DNA of 14,630 nucleotides from Bacteroidales bacterium UBA3764 (GTDB taxonomy: Bacteria > Bacteroidota > Bacteroidia > Bacteroidales > UBA932): contig DFFY01000098.1 in assembly GCA_002371115.1 (NCBI GenBank), positions 34,544 to 49,173 of the forward strand, in the 5' to 3' direction. Positions 12,727-14,630 of this stretch are shown here, piece by piece. The translations under genes were made by a program, and so were the position numbers. The notes below the pieces were generated by a model. That model was not told where the DNA came from. It ran no database searches and worked only from the letters and a program-made list of their open reading frames with translations. Each line of letters starts with the position of its first letter. Position 1 is the stretch's first letter.

Positions 12727-14630
12727 TTAGAAGGAAACATTGATGCCCATCGTTACGTTGGTAGGGATAGGATAGCCGAAGTTCGGGTTCTCCGGGTCCA
12801 CACCGGTGAATTTGCTGCTTCTGATGGTGAGCAGGTTCTGGGCCGATACGTACAGTCTCAGACGGCTCATGTGCAGGGTTTCGCAAACATGCTTGGAGAA
12901 GTTGTACCCCAGCTGGATGTTGCGCAGTTTGGCAAAGGAACCGTCTTCCACGAAGTAGGAGGAGACGCGCTTCTCGTTGTTGTTGTCCATGGTGCTCACG
13001 GCGGGGATGTCGGAAGCCATGTTGGTGGGACTCCATGCATCCAGGATGCGGCGTCCCTTGTTCAGGTTGGAGATGTTGAGGCCGCTCCAGATGTCGGTCT
13101 GCTTCTTGAAGTCGCTGATGACATCCACGCCCTGGACACCCTGCCAGAACATGGTGAGGTCAAAATTCTTGTACTGCAGATAAATGTTCAGGCCCCAGGT
13201 GAAGGCCGGAACGGGGGAGTAAATCCATTTCTGGTCCTTTTCGTTGATGATGCCGTCGTTGTTGAGGTCTTTCCAGCGGATACGGCCCAGGCCTGCGCCG
13301 TTCTGCACGGCGTGGTTGTCAATTTCCTCCTGGCTCTTGAAGATGCCGTCGTATACATAACCTACCTGTGCGCCCATGGGATGACCTACCACGCTTTCCA
13401 CGCCGTTCCCGCCGAAGGTGCCGGCGGCGGCAATGGTGTCGGGCAGTTTGGTCACCTTATTGTCGTAGGTGCCGATGTTGCCGGAGAGGTCGTACTGGAA
13501 GTCGCCCACCTCACCGCGGTAGCCGATGTTGAATTCCAGACCCTTGTTGTCCATGGCGCCGGCGTTGATCCACTGGGAAGCGCCTTCACCCATGACACCG
13601 ATACCGGGCATGTACACCAGAATGTCGGTGGTTTTCTTGTAGTAGGCCTCGAAGGAACCGTAAAGGGCGCTCTTGAACATGGCGAAATCCACGCCCACGT
13701 TGGTCTGAGTGGTGGTTTCCCATTTCAGGTTGTCGTTGCCCAGCTGGTTGCGCTTGAAGCCGCTGGGCAGCGTCTTGCCGCCGTTGGTGCCTTCAATGTC
13801 GTAGCTGGTACCATAGCTCTGTCCGCCGAAACCGGCCTCGCCGTAGTTGCTCTCGTACAGTGTGTAGCGGGCTACATTGGCAATTTCCTGGTTACCGGTC
13901 TGGCCCCAGCTGGCGCGGAGCTTCAGGTTCTCCAGCCAGGTGGCGTCTTCCATGAAGGACTCTTTGTCAATTCTCCAACCCAGGGAGACGGAAGGGAACA
14001 GACCGAAGCGGTTGTTGCGGCCGAATCGGCTGGAACCGTCGTAACGGACCGTAACGCTGGCCAGGTAGCGGTCTGCGAAGTTGTAGTTGGCTTTGCCGAA
14101 GAAGGAGACCAGGGTGAATCCACCGCCGCCACCGTAGGCTTCCGCCTCACCTACGGCGGAGCTGGGCCACATGTAGTCGGGATTCAGGACGGCGAAATCA
14201 TAGGCTTTTCCGCTGAACCAGGTATCCTTCTCGCGGTTGATTTCCGTACCCACGAGGAAGTCGGCGCGGTGCTTGCCAATCTCCATGTTATACGTGGCGA
14301 TGGCGTTCCACATCCACTTGAGCCAATGCTCCTGCTTGCCCTCCACGGCATTGGTGGGGTTGGCTACCGTACCTTCCGTGACCGGATAGGTGAAGATGCG
14401 CTGTTCTTTCTGGGCATAGTCGATACCGAAGGTGGTCTTGATGTTGAACCCTTTGAACGGATTGATGTTCAGGAAAGCGTCACCAAACATTCTCCAGTAG
14501 GAGTAACGGTTGTCGGAGTTGCGTTTGAGGCGGGCGAGGGGGTTCTCGCGGTCGGCGTAGCCGCCCACGGGACCGGCGAAATCACCGTTGGTGGTGTAAA
14601 CGGGGATGGACGGGTTGAACTGGAGCACAT
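12727..14630 (-). CDS. SusC-like TonB-dependent outer-membrane porin, C-terminal part (5' end outside window)
   Basis: TonB-dependent transporter that carries bound oligosaccharides across the outer membrane with SusD. About 634 codons are visible, and the frame is open to the window edge. Family members are usually about 1000 residues, so the signal peptide, N-terminal extension, plug and first strands are missing; the first visible Met is not the start. Barrel landmarks, numbered from that Met, include VRYDGSSRFGRNNRFGLFPS near 195-214, LKLRASWGQTGN near 235-246, NDNLKWETTTQTNVGVDF near 298-315, and the C-terminal YFVEDGSFAKLRNIQLGY at 558-575. DLNNDGIINEKD at 454-465 is an EF-hand-like acidic loop typical of SusC proteins. 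The chain ends TMGINVSF, with the terminal Phe of outer-membrane barrels. It is the first visible gene of the PUL operon. Confidence 0.97.
   Translation of the reverse strand, partial: VLQFNPSIPVYTTNGDFAGPVGGYADRENPLARLKRNSDNRYSYWRMFGDAFLNINPFKGFNIKTTFGIDYAQKEQRIFTYPVTEGTVANPTNAVEGKQEHWLKWMWNAIATYNMEIGKHRADFLVGTEINREKDTWFSGKAYDFAVLNPDYMWPSSAVGEAEAYGGGGGFTLVSFFGKANYNFADRYLASVTVRYDGSSRFGRNNRFGLFPSVSLGWRIDKESFMEDATWLENLKLRASWGQTGNQEIANVARYTLYESNYGEAGFGGQSYGTSYDIEGTNGGKTLPSGFKRNQLGNDNLKWETTTQTNVGVDFAMFKSALYGSFEAYYKKTTDILVYMPGIGVMGEGASQWINAGAMDNKGLEFNIGYRGEVGDFQYDLSGNIGTYDNKVTKLPDTIAAAGTFGGNGVESVVGHPMGAQVGYVYDGIFKSQEEIDNHAVQNGAGLGRIRWKDLNNDGIINEKDQKWIYSPVPAFTWGLNIYLQYKNFDLTMFWQGVQGVDVISDFKKQTDIWSGLNISNLNKGRRILDAWSPTNMASDIPAVSTMDNNNEKRVSSYFVEDGSFAKLRNIQLGYNFSKHVCETLHMSRLRLYVSAQNLLTIRSSKFTGVDPENPNFGYPIPTNVTMGINVSF

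Noticed and set aside
12714..12740. Nine-codon N-terminal extension of SusD starting at 12740.
   Set aside because: It overlaps the end of susC and places polar residues before the signal peptide; the ATG at 12713 gives a normal lipoprotein signal.
14626..14628. Methionine codon near the right edge as a possible start of the SusC-like gene.
   Set aside because: The protein continues in frame to the edge, and the visible part lacks signal peptide and plug, so this is an internal residue.

Overview
This GC-rich window comes from a member of the Bacteroidota, most likely a gut- or rumen-type Bacteroidales. The evidence is a SusC/SusD pair, a hybrid two-component regulator of the HTCS type, a ribosomal-operon promoter with the phylum's TTTG-N19-TAnnTTTG form, and mostly absent Shine-Dalgarno sequences. 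I cannot name the genus. All eleven genes lie on the minus strand, so transcription runs from high to low coordinates. The gene at each edge is cut by the window.

Region A (about 14630 down to 1588) is a fructan, probably levan, polysaccharide-utilisation locus (PUL). In transcription order it holds a SusC-like porin (5' end outside the window), a SusD-like lipoprotein, a DUF4960-type lipoprotein in the SusE position, a lipoprotein GH32 resembling the endo-levanase branch, a secreted GH32 exo-fructosidase, a GluP/FucP-type MFS sugar permease, a PfkB-family fructokinase and an HTCS regulator. Gaps are 13, 15 (or 6), 5, 29, -4, 2 and 0 bases, so this reads as one operon. The order matches, from memory, the Bacteroides thetaiotaomicron levan locus around BT1754-BT1763. 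Proposed pathway: levan is bound and cut at the cell surface, oligosaccharides enter through SusCD, the periplasmic GH32 releases fructose, the permease imports it, the kinase makes fructose 6-phosphate, and periplasmic fructose is sensed by the HTCS.

Region B (1587 to 1446) is the spacer before the ribosomal operon. It holds a good Bacteroidota promoter and a transcribed leader with a two-tier hairpin plus a second AU-rich hairpin next to the rplU start. A weak terminator-like hairpin lies in the last codons of the HTCS.

Region C (1445 down to 1) is the housekeeping operon rplU-rpmA-serS, with serS cut off after about 282 codons. Two small features stand out: a good Shine-Dalgarno before rpmA, and a perfect 12-bp stem with a 4-base loop inside the first codons of serS.

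There is no stretch over 300 bases without a gene. I saw no tRNA or rRNA genes, CRISPR array, insertion sequence or attachment site. The PUL itself belongs to a known type. The less ordinary points are the regulator abutting the last catabolic gene, its lipoprotein-like N terminus, the rplU leader and the serS hairpin.
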